From Oreohelix idahoensis (lineage: Eukaryota; Mollusca; Gastropoda; Stylommatophora; Oreohelicidae), in the NCBI GenBank assembly GCA_024509875.1, contig JAMPIV010022926.1:86001-150000 (forward strand): a DNA stretch of 64,000 bases, given 5' to 3'. Shown here in pieces: positions 24,909 to 37,400 of this stretch. How positions within the stretch are numbered: the stretch's first letter is position 1; the number at the start of each line of letters is the position of its first letter. The notes below the pieces were generated by a model that ran no database searches, was not told the origin of the DNA, and saw nothing but the letters and a program-made list of their open reading frames with translations. The position numbers and the translations under genes were made by a program.

Positions 24909-25110
24909 TATATATGCAGTCAGAGACAGACACAGACAGAAACACTGGCAGAGACACAGACAAAAACACATACAGATACAGACAGGCGCTAACAGAAATA
25001 TTGTCACAGACAGTAACTTATACTTAGAGATAGACATAGACAGTAACACATACAGTTGGAAGCAGACGTAGAAGGTAATATATACAGTCAGCGACAGACA
25101 GTAACTTATA
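24909..25110. repeat. Degenerate ~33-bp satellite (right arm, first part)
   Basis: Same cagagacagacacagac-type units as 2440-2995, resuming immediately after the right Tc1 end and interrupted at 25111 by a MITE. Confidence 0.8.
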
Positions 25111-25515
25111 CAGTTGACATTCAAAAATCCGGCAACCTCCGGAACTGAGGAGTGCCGGATTGTTTAAAATGCCGGATTTTTTTGGTTATATATGCTGTAT
25201 ATATTTAACAGAAAATGACTACCTGTACAGTCCTTTAAAGAAAGAAAATTAAATGTTTACGTTTTAAACCACTTCTTTTATTTGCTGAATCCATAATGGG
25301 GCTATACAGCCGCAAATAAATGATAAAATGAGAAGGAATGAGCAGGAATGCCTGTTAACACGTGCAAGCAAGACCCAAACAGCTGCATCAAAACATAAAC
25401 TGCTCCAGAAAACAGTGGCGCGCCAACGAGGTAAATTAAAAAATGCGCTCCGAAATCCATTCCGGAAAACTGAAGGAACCGGATTATCAATGGCCGGATT
25501 TTTGAATGTCAAATG
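25111..25515. mobile_element. Pogo/Tigger-type MITE in the satellite
   Basis: 405 bp with ~23-bp inverted ends: left CAGTTGACATTCAAAAATCC, right the reverse complement of CATTTGACATTCAAAAATCC. TA lies on both sides (25109-25110 and 25516-25517) and satellite continues on both flanks. The internal sequence has no transposase, so it must be mobilised in trans. Confidence 0.85.
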
Positions 25516-26000
25516 TACAGCCATAGACACAGACGGAAAAAAAAGTCAGAGACAGATACAGACAAAAACATTGTCAGAGGCACAGACAAAAACACATACA
25601 AACGTAGACAGACACAAACAGAAACACATAAAGACATACACAGAAACACACACAAACAGATGTGGCAGCATTTCGCCGCAGAAGATTACACGATAGACTG
25701 AAAGTATAGGAGGAACCAATAAGGAGATACACAAATGCGGATGTTATATGTACATCTGATGAATTATACACAAAACACAGGAGAGAGACGCTATTGATAA
25801 CATGAATGTTTATTTCAGAAAGGTTAAGTAGTACGTCAGATGCACTGATTCGTGGAAAGTACAGACATATGTTCTAGAAGCAAACACACATACAGCGAGA
25901 TATATAGAAAGACACAGACAGAAATAATACCACGACAGCATATATGCTTAGACATACTGAGAGATATGCAGACAGAAAAAAATCAATACAAACCTGAACC
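25516..26000. repeat. Degenerate satellite (right arm, second part)
   Basis: Continuation of cagagacagatacagac-type units, more degenerate after about 25690. A stretch agttctatttgcagatcgga at 26015 also stands at the outer border of the left arm (2420), so the satellite seems to be embedded in a larger repeat. Confidence 0.65.
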
Positions 26001-26240
26001 ACAGCATTAAAGAAACAGTTCTATTTGCAGATCGGATGCACAGAGATTTATTTACACTGAATGGTTCTAACAGGTAAGGACACGGCGAACCCAGTTCTCC
26101 GTGACATTTTGAAGGATATAAGAAGAACATAACACACGGTTCAGAGGGTCGTAGATTTGAGCCGGTGATTACGTGTGTACACGAACTACAGACATTATTG
26201 TTTTTAGAAACCACCCGAGCACGTGGTCGAGCAAGATGAT

Positions 26241-26482
26241 AGAGATACACGGTGAGTGATATAAATGACAGGAAGGTAATAAGACTGAATAACTTTAACT
26301 TGAGATACACGACGAGTGATAAAAATGACGGGAAGGTAGGAAGACTGAATTAACATTAAGTAAATATATTAGGCGAGTGATAAAAATGACAGAAAGTAAT
26401 AAGATTGAGCGAACATTAATTAGAGATTTTAGGTGAGTGATAAAAATGACAGGAAGCAATAAGATTGAATGACAAGTTAAAA
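26241..26482. repeat. ~60-bp minisatellite, four copies
   Basis: Four degenerate copies of a unit containing gtgagtgataaaaatgacag and aataagattga, each about 60 bases. Confidence 0.8.
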
Positions 26483-26607
26483 GTGAAGAGTGATGATGGG
26501 AAACTCTATACAGAGCGTTACAATAGGAGGCAATCTGATCGTCAGAAATAGTTTCTCCCGTCAGACAAATGTTTAAGCTATTTTATCTTCTTTACACTTA
26601 ACAGATT

Positions 26608-26846
26608 AGTGTCCGATTGACACAGTGGTTAGAGCGCTGGTCTGTCGTGGCAGAGGTACGGGGTAAGAAATAAGGTGGCGTCCCGCTCCAGTCTACCCAG
26701 CTGTAAATCGGTACCTGACTCTGTTCGTGAGTTAGGGAAGAGAACTGGTCCCCCCACCTCTCGAAGCTGGACCTAGTGTGGTAAAAGTTCTAACGCGTCG
26801 CCCCCCTACAGAATTATCTGCTATGGGACTCCCTTTACCTTTAAAC
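26608..26846 (+). mobile_element. tRNA-derived SINE
   Basis: The head reads gtgtccgattgacacagtgg then ttagagcgctgg, a degraded A-box region, followed by cagaggtacggggtaagaa where a B box would be (mutated). The body includes ggtacctgactctgttcgtg and a ccctttacctttaa end. The pol III promoter appears inactive. Confidence 0.6.
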
Positions 26847-26849
26847 TTA

Positions 26850-27325
26850 ACGGAGTTATAAGGATGAAGGGCCGGCCCACTTGGGTCGTGACTCTCAAAT
26901 GTCATCCTGCTGTTTATTTCTTTTCCCGCCTCCGCTGGGGAAACGAACCCACTCCACTTTAGTTGCAGCTTCAAAATAAACTTCTGGTTTTGTTCCATTC
27001 GGCCAACTTGAAGCAGTTATGAAAGTAACAGCTTTGTTGTGCATAAATTACTGTCCTGAATTCCACAGGTCGTCGCGGTTGTCCCTCAGCTAGCACGATA
27101 TCTTCTCCGCAGTTTCGCCAAGCATTTTAAGTGCTTTTGTTCTTGACTGCCCCTTCAGACCCAATTGTTTCAGCAGCTCACGCACTGAGGCAGTCACTAG
27201 AACTCTTATGCCTTCTTCTACACTATTCTACAGTTATGACTCCCCTCATGAACCCCTCATATCTCTGTTGCATGCCCAGGTCATTATATTTGACCTTTTT
27301 GAATGCGTACTGTTAACCTAACCTC
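26850..27325. other. No recognised feature
   Basis: Mixed unique-looking sequence between two SINEs. I see no domain, tandem repeat or terminal repeat that I can name. Confidence 0.4.
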
Positions 27326-27329
27326 TGGA

Positions 27330-27570
27330 TTCAAAGAGTACAGCGTTATCATCAGCATCATCATCGCCGTCATCGTTATTCCCTTTTCTCTCCGTATAGA
27401 ACATGAATCTACCACTGTAGCTGGTACTCTTGCACGAAGACTGCGCAAAAACACGCATATACTAATGCAGTTGTGGTCTCTGTCGCAATTAGTTTGACAT
27501 GATGAGGTTGCCAGCAACATACACAACCTCATATTAGTCGCCTTGTACCATATACCCGAGGGAGCAGTTG
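27330..27570 (-). mobile_element. GAT-tailed hairpin SINE, copy 1
   Basis: On the minus strand the order is a gacatggtacaaggcgacta-like head, an inverted pair gaggttg...caacctc, a 'ccactg/cagtgg' block, and a (GAT)n-type tail (catcatcatcg at 27340-27375). It shares this order with copies at 28152, 41775, 43985, 49636 and 51087. No tRNA A or B boxes are apparent. Confidence 0.7.
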
Positions 27571-27724
27571 GCGTGTCCTTTACTTATCGCGTCAGGCGCC
27601 ACACGGGCCAGTGAAACGTTTTGATAACTATAATGATAGACTGTGGCACAATATTGTGTTAAGAAATATGTTCATGTATTAGGTTGCAAATATGGTCGTA
27701 CATGTCTTAGCAAGTATTTGCTTT

Positions 27725-27930
27725 ACTGCAGAGTTTTTTAACCTGTGGTTCACGGACCTCTTTCATGAACGGATTCTAAGAGTCCGTGTACATAACTTAA
27801 AATGTAAACTGTTTTAGTATGCTGTAATGTACTTATTTTTTTTTTTTTTAAAGAAAGGGTCCATAGCCTTCATCAGGTAACCAATGGGTTCCATGGTATA
27901 GATTTAAAAACAAATTAATTAAGAAACCCA
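27725..27930 (-). mobile_element. hAT-type MITE, degraded copy
   Basis: Read on the minus strand it contains ccatggaacccattggttac and ctatggaccctttctt, and it ends near gttaaaaaactctgcag. This parallels the better preserved element at 52818-53174 (gccccattgattacccggtg, ctacgggcccctttg). A poly-T run sits at 27837-27850. Boundaries are approximate. Confidence 0.6.
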
Positions 27931-28151
27931 GCAATGTATGTAGAGTCGATCGGCTGGAACATGAGTGACTAAGACAGTCACCACAACGACTCGACTCGAG
28001 AATTTTTATTAGCGACTCCACTGGACTTGAGACTTGTTAGGAACGACTTGACGAAAACACTGTTTTTAGCGCATTAACAGGTGTGCAGTAGCCGTGTGTA
28101 AATCCCAGGTATCTCTCAGGATACAGGTAAATAATATGGCTACAACTTCCT

Positions 28152-28370
28152 TAGGCATGTCATGGGAGGCGATTAAAAGAGAGCTTGTAGACTGGTGCCA
28201 GCAACCTCATCATGCACAATAAGTTACAACAGAAACTACAGCTGCAAGAGAATTCTTGGTTGCAGGCTACATAGTGAGCAACTGTAGTTGTGGCTCCATG
28301 GTACATACTGAACAAAGCGGGAACTGACGATTATGATGAAAATGATGATGAAGATGAAAATGAAATTAGC
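28152..28370 (+). mobile_element. GAT-tailed hairpin SINE, copy 2
   Basis: Begins aggcatgtcatgggaggcga, continues through gccagcaacctcatcatg and acagaaactacagctgcaag, and ends in a gatgaaaatgatgatgaaga tail. Same family as 27330 but in plus orientation. Confidence 0.75.
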
Positions 28371-28411
28371 GTTACAGTGTTACCGAAAAAACGTATTCCT
28401 GTACTTGCAAA

Positions 28412-28570
28412 GAGCGTCCGACTGGCAGTGTGGTCAGTGCACTTGCCTCTGGTGGCTGAGCTGCCTGGTTCGAAACCTGGTAGCGCAACGCTCCAGTCTA
28501 CTCTGTTTCGTTCACTAGGTTTCAGAAGACCCAGGAAGCTAAAGTTTTGCACACGACCCTCCATCGTGGG
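28412..28570 (+). mobile_element. tRNA-derived SINE with intact B box
   Basis: gcgtccgactggcagtgtgg gives an A-box-like head and ctggttcgaaacctgg a good B box about 50 bases later. The body follows (tctgtttcgttcactagg). It lies directly after a GAT-tailed SINE. Confidence 0.75.
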
Positions 28571-28685
28571 ACATTTTAAACTGTCAAAATTTGAAGGAAC
28601 CTCGAGTGACCTGTCCCTGGCTCGTCACACAAAAATTAAAGCCGAAAAAGTCATAGAAATTTACAAGATTGCAATTGTGAAAGGA

Positions 28686-28935
28686 TCACAGAACGTGGTG
28701 ACGTTTTACACAAATTTGTGAACAGAATCACAGAACTTGGTGACGTTTAACACAAAGTTGTGAACAGTATCTCAGAACTTAGCGACGTACACACAATTGG
28801 GAACAGGATCACATAACTTGGTGACGTACACAAAATTGTGAACAGGACAACAGAACTTGATGACGTTTTACGCAAAATTGTGAACAGAATCACATAAATT
28901 GTTGACGTTTTACACAAAATTGTGAAAAAGAGCTC
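28686..28935. repeat. ~42-bp minisatellite, six copies
   Basis: Units contain cacagaacttggtgacgttt and acacaaaattgtgaacag, each with an internal short inverted repeat (cacaaa/tttgtg). Confidence 0.85.
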
Positions 28936-29027
28936 AGAACATTTCCATTTTTAGTACATTTTAAAATAAAAGTATGCAGGCTAAAACGTGATTTTCCAAT
29001 ACTTGTTTTACTACTAGCAAAATACTA

Positions 29028-29298
29028 GGTGTGGAGTGGCTAAGAGAAATGGCCTTTAGTTCTACAGGTACCGGGTTCGCTCCCAGTAGAGGAATATTAT
29101 CGATGGATTTTTTTTCAGCGCCAGTGATTCCTAATGTAATACTCTTTCCTGATCTCCTGGGTAGTGAGATCGGATGCCTAGCCTTCTCGGATAAGGGCGA
29201 AAAAATAGGAGGTCCCAAGTGCAACTTGTGCCCATTAAAAATCGTTGGAAATCGAGAAGAGTAGGCCATACGGCCGCTGCCCTGGCAAAATTAAAAAA
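29028..29298 (+). mobile_element. tRNA-derived SINE (third type)
   Basis: gtggagtggctaagagaaat is the A-box region and accgggttcgctcccag the B box, at normal tRNA spacing. The long body ends ggccatacggccgctgccct followed by an A-rich run. It resembles widespread invertebrate tRNA-SINEs. Confidence 0.75.
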
Positions 29299-29457
29299 TT
29301 AGGAAACATACCCACCATAAAAATATTTGTAGAATGTATGAGTCCTGTATACACACATTGGGATCTTCGCCGTTGCTACGGAGTTCGTGTACTGTGCTGA
29401 GATCCTCCTAAGGCAGACGATCGGAGCACTGATGGAGTTGTCCGTGTGCAGTCCTTA

Positions 29458-29953
29458 AAATCACAACCAATACTAGCAAGAAGTGTGGGGACGACCTTTG
29501 AAACAACCCACATCAAACAATCACAACCAATACTAGCAAGAAGTGTGTGGGGACGACCTTTGAAACAACCCACATCAAACAATCACAACCAATACTAGCA
29601 AGAAGTGTGTGGGGACGACCTTTGAAACAACCCACATCAAACAATCACAACCAATACTAGCAAGAAGTGTGTGGGGACGACCTTTCAAACAACCCACATC
29701 AAACAATCACAACCAATACTAGCAAGAAGTGTGTGGGGACGACCTTTGAAACAACCCACATCAAACAATCACAACCAATACTAGCAAGAAGTGTGTGGGG
29801 ACGACCTTTGAAACAACCCACATCAAACAATCACAACCAATACTAGCAAGAAGTGAGTGGGGACGACCTTCGAAACAACCCACATCAAACAATCACAACC
29901 AATACTAGCAAGAAGTGTGTGGGGACGACCTTTGAAACAACCCACATAACAAT
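29458..29953. repeat. 62-bp minisatellite, eight near-identical copies
   Basis: Unit starts tcacaaccaatactagcaag at 29461, 29521, 29583, 29645, 29707, 29769, 29831 and 29893. The first interval is 60 bases and the rest 62, the difference being a tg in the 'gtgtgtgggg' stretch. Near-identity points to recent expansion or homogenisation. Confidence 0.95.
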
Positions 29954-30213
29954 TAAAAAAGATTGGTTTGTATCAAACCTGAGCTAGTTCATGTATCAAT
30001 AACTCATCCTACTGGTAACCTATATTATCAGCCGTAAAGACAACAGCTGCACATACCTGGTCGTGACGCGTTTCTTGTGTGGAGGGATTTACGCTGGTGC
30101 ACGTGAAGATACATTAAACAAAATAGTTTTATGACGGGTTACTTAACCCAGATATCTAACATTCCAAAAGTGCAAGTATTAATCCATTTATTAAGTAGAA
30201 TAAAGAATGTTAC

Positions 30214-30215
<2 letters not shown>

Positions 30216-30249
<34 letters not shown>

Positions 30250-30300
30250 GAATATTTATGTGTGTAAAATGTTAACAGTGTGTGTGTGTGTGTGTGTGTT
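30216..30300. repeat. (TG)n microsatellites
   Basis: Two TG runs, 30216-30245 and 30278-30300, separated by a gttattgaatatttatgtgt spacer. The region from 29954 to 30215 shows nothing I recognise. Confidence 0.95.
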
Positions 30301-30319
30301 TTGTGTTCACTACCCTTTA

Positions 30320-31070
30320 GCTCCACGAGGAGCATAGGACTTCAATAAATACATGCCAAATCTTCCTGTCCTGTGCCATCGGCTCAAGTTCTTTCCATGA
30401 TTTCCACATAATTTTCACCTCTGTATCCAGTTCTCTTCTCCATGTGTTTTTTGGTCTACCTCTGCCTCTCTTTCCCTGTGGATTCCAGAACAAGGATTGC
30501 CTTGCAATGCTATCAACAGGTCTCCTCAATGTGTGTCCTATCCATCGCCAGCGTCTTCTTCTCAACTCTGTCTACATTAATGCCAAGATATGTGAACGAT
30601 TCTACATCCTTTAGTGGTGTTTCTTCAAGTTCAACCTTGTTATCATTTCTTGCATTTATTCTCATAATCTTTGTCTTTTCCCTGTGTATTTTCAGGTCCA
30701 CTTGTTGTGACCTCTCATCGATAATTTTCATTTTCTCTTGCATCTGATTATTGTTATGGAACAGAAGAGCCAAATCATCTGCAAAATCCAGATCATCAAG
30801 CTGTTTAGTCAGATTCCACTGGATTCCATTTCTGTTGTGTGATGTCGATGTTTTCATAACCCAATCTATTGCTAGTAAGAAAATAAATGGAGACAAGAGA
30901 CATCCCTGTCTCACTTCCGTTCTAATCCTAAACGGTTCTGTAAGTTGTCCTCCATGAAGAACTCTACATGTCATGTCTTCATAGGTCTTCCTTATTAAGT
31001 TAATGATCTTCATGGGAACTCCATAATGCCTCATCAATTTCCAAAGTGATTCTCTGTCTACACTGTCAAT
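30320..31070 (-). pseudogene. LINE reverse transcriptase C-terminal half
   Basis: The minus strand from 31070 reads DSVDRESLWKLMRHYGVP, then VRQGCLLSPFIFLLAIDW and the active site FADDLALLFHN near 30780, followed by the FTYLGINVD block. A frameshift near 30570 joins this to RRRRWRWIGHTLRRPVDSIA and GKRGRGRPKNTWRRELDTE, the typical C-terminus of APE-type LINEs. The thumb between these blocks appears deleted. The 5' part is cut off by the 27-bp minisatellite that begins at 31071. Confidence 0.9.
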
Positions 31071-33590
31071 ATTAGCACTATGTTTGTTATATATAATGTT
31101 AGCACTATGTTTGTTATATAGAATGTTAGCACAATGTGTGTTATATCAAATGTTAGCACTGTGTGTTGTATCGAATGTTAGCACTATTTGTGACATACCG
31201 AATATTAACACGATGTTCGAATGTTAGCACTATTTGTGATATATCGAATATTAACACGATGTCTGTTATATCGAATGTTAACATTATGTTTGTTATATAG
31301 AATGTTAGCACTATGTTTGTTATATATAATGTTAGCACTATGTTTATTATGTAGAATTTTAGTACTATGTTTGCTATATCGAATGTTAGCACTATGTTGC
31401 TATATAGAATGTTAGCACCATGTTTGTTGTACAGAATGTTAGCACTATTCTTGTTATATCGAATGTTAGCACAGTGTTTTTTATATCGAATGTTAGCACT
31501 ACGTGTGTTATATCAAATGTTAGCACTATATTTGTTATATAGAATGTTAGCACTATGTTTGTTATGTAGAATGTTAGCACTATGTTTGTTATATCGAATG
31601 TTAGCACTCTGTGTGTTATATATAATGTTAGCACTATGTGTGTTATATAGAATGATAGCACTATGTGTTTTATATCAAATGTTAGCACTGTGTTTGTTAT
31701 ATCGAATGTTAGCACTATGTGTGCTATATTGAATGTTAGCACGATGCGTGTTATATCGAATATTAGCATTATGTTTGTTATGCAGAGTGTTAGCAGTATG
31801 TTTGCTATAAAAAATATTAGCACAATGTTTGTTATATAGAATGTTAGTACTATGTTTGTTATATCGAACGTTAGCACTATGTTGTTATATAGAATGTTAG
31901 CACAATGTTTGTTTTATCGAATGTTAGCACTTTGTGCGTTATATTGAATGTTAGCACAATGCGTGTTACAGAGCATGCTAGCACTATGTTGTTATATCGA
32001 ATGTTAGCACTATGTTTGTTATATATAATGTTAGCACTATGTTCTATCGAATGTTAGCACTATGTCTGTTATATAGTATATTAGCACTATGTTTGTTATG
32101 TAGAATGTTAGCACTATGTGCGTTATATCAAATGTTTGCACTGTGTTTGTTATATCGAGTATTAGCACTATGTTTGTTATATAGAATGTTATCTACGTGT
32201 TACACAGAAGGTTATCTCTACTCTGTAAATCTGTTATAAAACCTATGTTTGCTGTATCGAAAGTTAGCACTATGTTGTTATATAGAATGTTAGCACCATG
32301 TTTGTTATACAAAAATTTGCACTATGTTTGTTATTTAGAATGTTAGTGCTATGCGTGTTACATATAATGTTAGCACTATGTGTGTTTTATCAAATGTTAG
32401 CACTTATTTTGTTATATCGAATGTTAGCAAGATGTGTGTTATATCGAATGTTAACATTATGTTTGTTATATAGAATGTTAGCACTATGTTTGTTATAAAT
32501 AGAGTTAGCACCATGTTTGTTATATAGAATGTTAGTACTATGTTTGTTATATCGAATGTTAGCACTATGTTGTTATATAGAATGTTAGCGCAATGTTTGC
32601 TTTATCGAATGTTAGCACTTTGTGCGTTACATCGAATGTTAGCACTATGCGTGTTACAGAGCGTGCTAGCACTATGTTGTTATATCGAATGTTAGCACTA
32701 TGTTTGTTATATCGAATATTAGCACTATGTGTATTATATATAATGTTAGCACTATGTTTGTTATATATAATGTTAGCACTATGTTCTATCGAATGTTAGC
32801 AGTATGTCTGTTATATAGAATGTTAGCACTATGTTTGTTATGTAGAATGTTAGCACTATGTGCGTTATATCAAATGTTTGCACTGTGTTTGTTATATCGA
32901 GTATTAGCACTATGTTTGTTATATAGAATGTTATCTACGTTGTTATATCGAGTATTAGCACTATGTTTGTTATATAGAATGTTATCTACGTGTTACACAG
33001 AAGGTTATCTCTACCCTGTAAATCTGTTATAAAACCTATGTTTGCTGTATCGAAAGTTAGCACTATGTTGTTATATAGAATGTAAGTACCATGTTTGTTA
33101 TACAAAAGTTTGCACTATGTTTGTTATTTAGAATGTTAGTACTATGCTTGTTATATATAATGTTAGCACTATGTGTGTTTTATCAAATGTTAGCACTGTG
33201 TTTGTTATATCGAATGTTAGCAAGATGTGTGTTATATCGAATGTTAACATTATGTTTGTTATATAGAATGTTAGCACTATGTTTGTTATAAATAATGTTA
33301 GCACCATGTTTTTTATATAGAATGTTAGTAATATGTTTGTTATATCGAATGTTAGCACTATGTTGTTACATAGAATGTTATCACTATGTTTGTTATATTG
33401 AATGTTAGCACTTTGTGTGTTATATAGAATGATAGCACTATGTTTGTTATATAGAATGTTAGCACTATGTGTGTTATATCAAATGTTAGCACTGTGTTTG
33501 TTATATCGAATGTTAGTACTATGTTTGTTATATAGAATGTTATCTACGCGTTACACAGAAGGTTATCTATACCCTGTAAATCTGTTATAT
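31071..33590. repeat. 27-bp minisatellite, ~90 copies, with higher-order repeats
   Basis: The unit is gttagcactatgtttgttat plus a 7-base variable part (ataga/atcga + at). Because 27 is a multiple of three, both strands show long repetitive frames; these are not genes. Variant landmarks recur: gagc(a/g)tgcta at 31971 and 32659 (688 apart), and a ctctaccctgtaaatctg block at 32214, 33007 and near 33567. Larger blocks have therefore been duplicated within the array. Confidence 0.95.
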
Positions 33591-33685
33591 AACTTGATAT
33601 CTGCATGTATTTGATAGTTCCTGGGATTCTCTGAGCAGACACAGAAAGAACAGGATCACTGCTGTCTCTTCCTCATCACCATTAT

Positions 33686-33870
33686 CTATCAGCTCCCTAA
33701 GGAGCATGGGCTTTCAATAAACTCATTCTAAGTCCTCCTGTCCTGTACCATTACTTCCAGTCTTTCCATGTTTTCCTCATATCTTTTATTTATGTCTCCA
33801 TTTCTCTTCTCTGTACGTTGTTCGGTCGTCCTCTTCCTCTTTTACCTTGTGATTTCAGAACAAGGACTGC
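33686..33870 (-). pseudogene. LINE 3' fragment
   Basis: Parallels 30320-30500: both contain ggagcat(a/g)gg(a/g)ctttcaataa and tcctgtcctgt, then end in a cagaacaaggactgcc block. On the minus strand it is the very C-terminus and 3' end of the same LINE type, with a gatga-rich tail at 33660-33690. Confidence 0.75.
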
Positions 33871-34047
33871 CCTGTAATTACTGCTTCCTCAGACGACGAA
33901 TATGAGGTTGTGAGTGGGATTGACCCATGTGTTACTGGCGCCTGACAGGGGAGCAAAGAATAGGGATACTGTCCTCTATGATGCATGTTGTGAAAAGCGA
34001 CCAAGGGGTGTTGAGCATGTGGCCGAAAGAAAATTTTAAAGCACAAC

Positions 34048-34373
34048 AACTTTAACAACAATAATTGACAAGCCAACTTTAACAACAATAATTGACAAGC
34101 CAACTTTAACAACAATAATTGACAAGCCAACTTTAACAACAATAATTGACAAGCCAACTTTAACAACAATAATTGACAAGCCAACTTTAACAACAATAAT
34201 TGACAAGCCAACTTTAACAACAATAATTGACAAGCCAACTTTAACAACAATAATTGACAAGCCAACTTTAACAACAATAACTGACAAGCCAACTTTAACA
34301 ACAATAATTGACAAGCCAACTTTAACAACAATAATTGACAAGCCAACTTTAACAACAATAATTGACAAGCCAA
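34048..34373. repeat. 27-bp minisatellite, twelve almost perfect copies
   Basis: Unit caactttaacaacaataatt + gacaagc. Only one copy deviates (ataactgac at 34278). It is unrelated in sequence to the 27-bp array at 31071. Long frames across it are shadows. Confidence 0.97.
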
Positions 34374-34470
34374 CTAAGACATGGGAAGAATCTTGAGCGA
34401 TGGCACAGGACACGTAGACAAGGCATAAGTTTGTTGAAGACGTATACTCCTTGGGGAGATACAGGGGGAT
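34374..34470 (+). pseudogene. LINE C-terminal fragment
   Basis: Plus strand encodes KTWEES, then AMAQDT and HKFVEDVYSLGR, matching the WKELEPMAQDRKIWHVFI end of the 30.3-kb LINE. It abuts the minisatellite directly. Confidence 0.6.
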
Positions 34471-35342
34471 GAATAGGACTGGCCACCTCATCATGTTAAA
34501 CTTGTGCTGCAAGAAGACATGAATGTTTTGGTAACGGTTTCCTACAAGGCTGCCAGTTGCAGTGCTGTCTCCATTCACCACAGGGAGTGGAAAGGAAAAT
34601 AAATGAATAGATATATATGAACAATTTGATATAATTTTATCTGTGTATTTCTCGTAAATTTAGATAGGTTTGAAAAATATTTTTGTTCACGCCTGAATAT
34701 GGTGGATGGTGATAAGTAAGTGAGAAGTAAAGGTGTGATAATTAGATTTCACGAGTGGATAGTTTAAGGAGAAGATCTGTCGCTGGAATGAGAAGTTTCT
34801 CTAGTCCAGCCTATCTATACGACTATAATTTAGTATAAGACAATCTTACACCTCCATATATCTGTAAATATACGTTTAACTACGCACATACACAATTATG
34901 TGACAACAAGACACACAAACGTGAAAAACTATGGTAAATTGGGTATGGGTCTGACCAACACACAAAGGTAAGTTCTTTTTTGTTGTTTATTATCATTAAA
35001 CTTGACAACACCAAATATCTAAAGAAAGATCAAATAAAATCAGAATTACATGCATAGAAAATTAACAGAGTACATGTGCCCTCCCCTTATTGAGAAAAAG
35101 AACCCACCAAGTTAATAACACCAAAGGTCAAAGGTTAGCACTATGTTATAGCATAGACAGTAAAGAAAAGAACAAAGTTCCTACTAAATGCTATCCAGTA
35201 AAGTAAACAGTCTTAAGCAAAGAAAATAACTGATGGTACAGTTTCTGTAACTAAGAAAATATTCACTCTCTCTGTCATACGTGGCCACATCAATCACGCT
35301 TACCCTATTCTTGGTGAAGAAATCTCTTGGACATCTAATGCC

Positions 35343-35902
<560 letters not shown>

Positions 35903-37400
35903 AGTGTTTTTATCTCCAAAATTGGCCCCAGTCCCTCCTTGAATAATTAAGTTTTATAAGGAGAACGCCTAATTTGGTGGTTGATTCCTGGATAGACAAA
36001 TGTCACTTCGAATAGTTAAGGAAAAAAAACCCCGCTATCTGGTGTTCACAGTAAACAGTAGACAGTACTTCCAGTATATATAGAAAACATCTGGTTGCTA
36101 AAAACTGTTAATTATGGTGATGATAAATCCTATCGGTTAGCTATGTGGTGAGTGCCGATTTTGAAACAGCGTAACTTGCTGGATAAATCCGATGATACGA
36201 CTGTCAAAAAGTCAGATGGAAATGTTATTTTTGTTACGCCACAGTGGGCTAATAAAATTGAATGAATATGTGGGTATTTGTAAGTCCAGTTAACTTTTAC
36301 TATTTAAAATGTTAATTTGTCTCTTTGGCCAGTCCTGTTCACAACTGAACTTGGGGACGCGTAAGCCAAGAAGAGGACAACATTAATCAATCAGTAGATG
36401 AAGAAAACGGGCCAAAATAGACCACAATAGACCAAAATAGACCACAATAGACCGCTGATCGCCGTTTGATCAGGTCTGCTAGAATAGAGAACATTATGAA
36501 AAAAATGCTGCTAATAAATATTTACACGGGCGGGGACAAGACGATCTCCTCTCCTCTCCGTCAGTCCTGATTAAATTTAAAAGGCACACAGTGTCTTTAG
36601 CCTATTCCTATCCGGTCAGTTTTCGCTATCGCGGCGTCTCTAGTTCGGGTGAAGGTATGTGCCCTCCCCGCTCCTTTGCGTGCGCTAACGATCAGTGCAC
36701 AATATATATTATTATTTAATTATCCATACGCGCACTTAACAAATATCGCCTGTCATTAATAGCTATTAGATTGTCGGCGTTTGTTTGTTTGTCGTATGGT
36801 ATTTTAAATATCAGTCACTTACTAAACTACACAAAATGAAATATAACGTGAATTCTAGGGGCCACTATCAGTAAATGACTGTCATATTAATTCAGTCAGC
36901 TAAACCATATCTTCTTGCGTGAGAAAGCGGGTGATAAAATTATCATTAAACTGCACAACTGGTAAATAAATAGCTACGCGTTATTTTCCACTGGTCTTTA
37001 ACAGCTAGACTTTAAGTGAATTATAATAGTAAACTTTAACACTCTAACATGCTTAAGCACAAATTTATATTACCAGAAAATCAGAATGAAATCCCCACGA
37101 AGACTATTAACACACCTTCCACAATGGTTCTAGACTACGTGTTTAGACTATTCGAAAAATTCTGAGTAACAACTGATAACTGGTTTGGGAAGACACAGTA
37201 CATATACATTATTGTTATCTGCTCTCCAGAGGGTGCTAATTTTCACACCATTGCGCATAGCAGAAAATCAGGGAACTACGTTTCCCCGATAAAAGGTTTT
37301 CACGGTGGCCCTGTCGGAGCTTGCTAATCGACATCAGAAGGATTCTCACGTCTAACGGGGTTCTCGGAGAATTTTGCCCGCTTCTGGAGACCAAAAACCG

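Noticed and set aside
29438..29953. Regular 62-bp direct repeats as a possible CRISPR array
   Set aside because: There are no unique spacers: the whole 62 bases repeat. The genome is also clearly animal.
31221..33614. Many long frames rich in MLALCLLYR or TFDITNIVL on both strands
   Set aside because: They are translations of a 27-bp tandem repeat, open on both strands because the period is a multiple of three.
33855..34581. Frames of 172 and 181 codons with ACQLLLLKL or GLSIIVVKV repeats
   Set aside because: Two overlapping readings of the same 27-bp minisatellite; no independent coding evidence.
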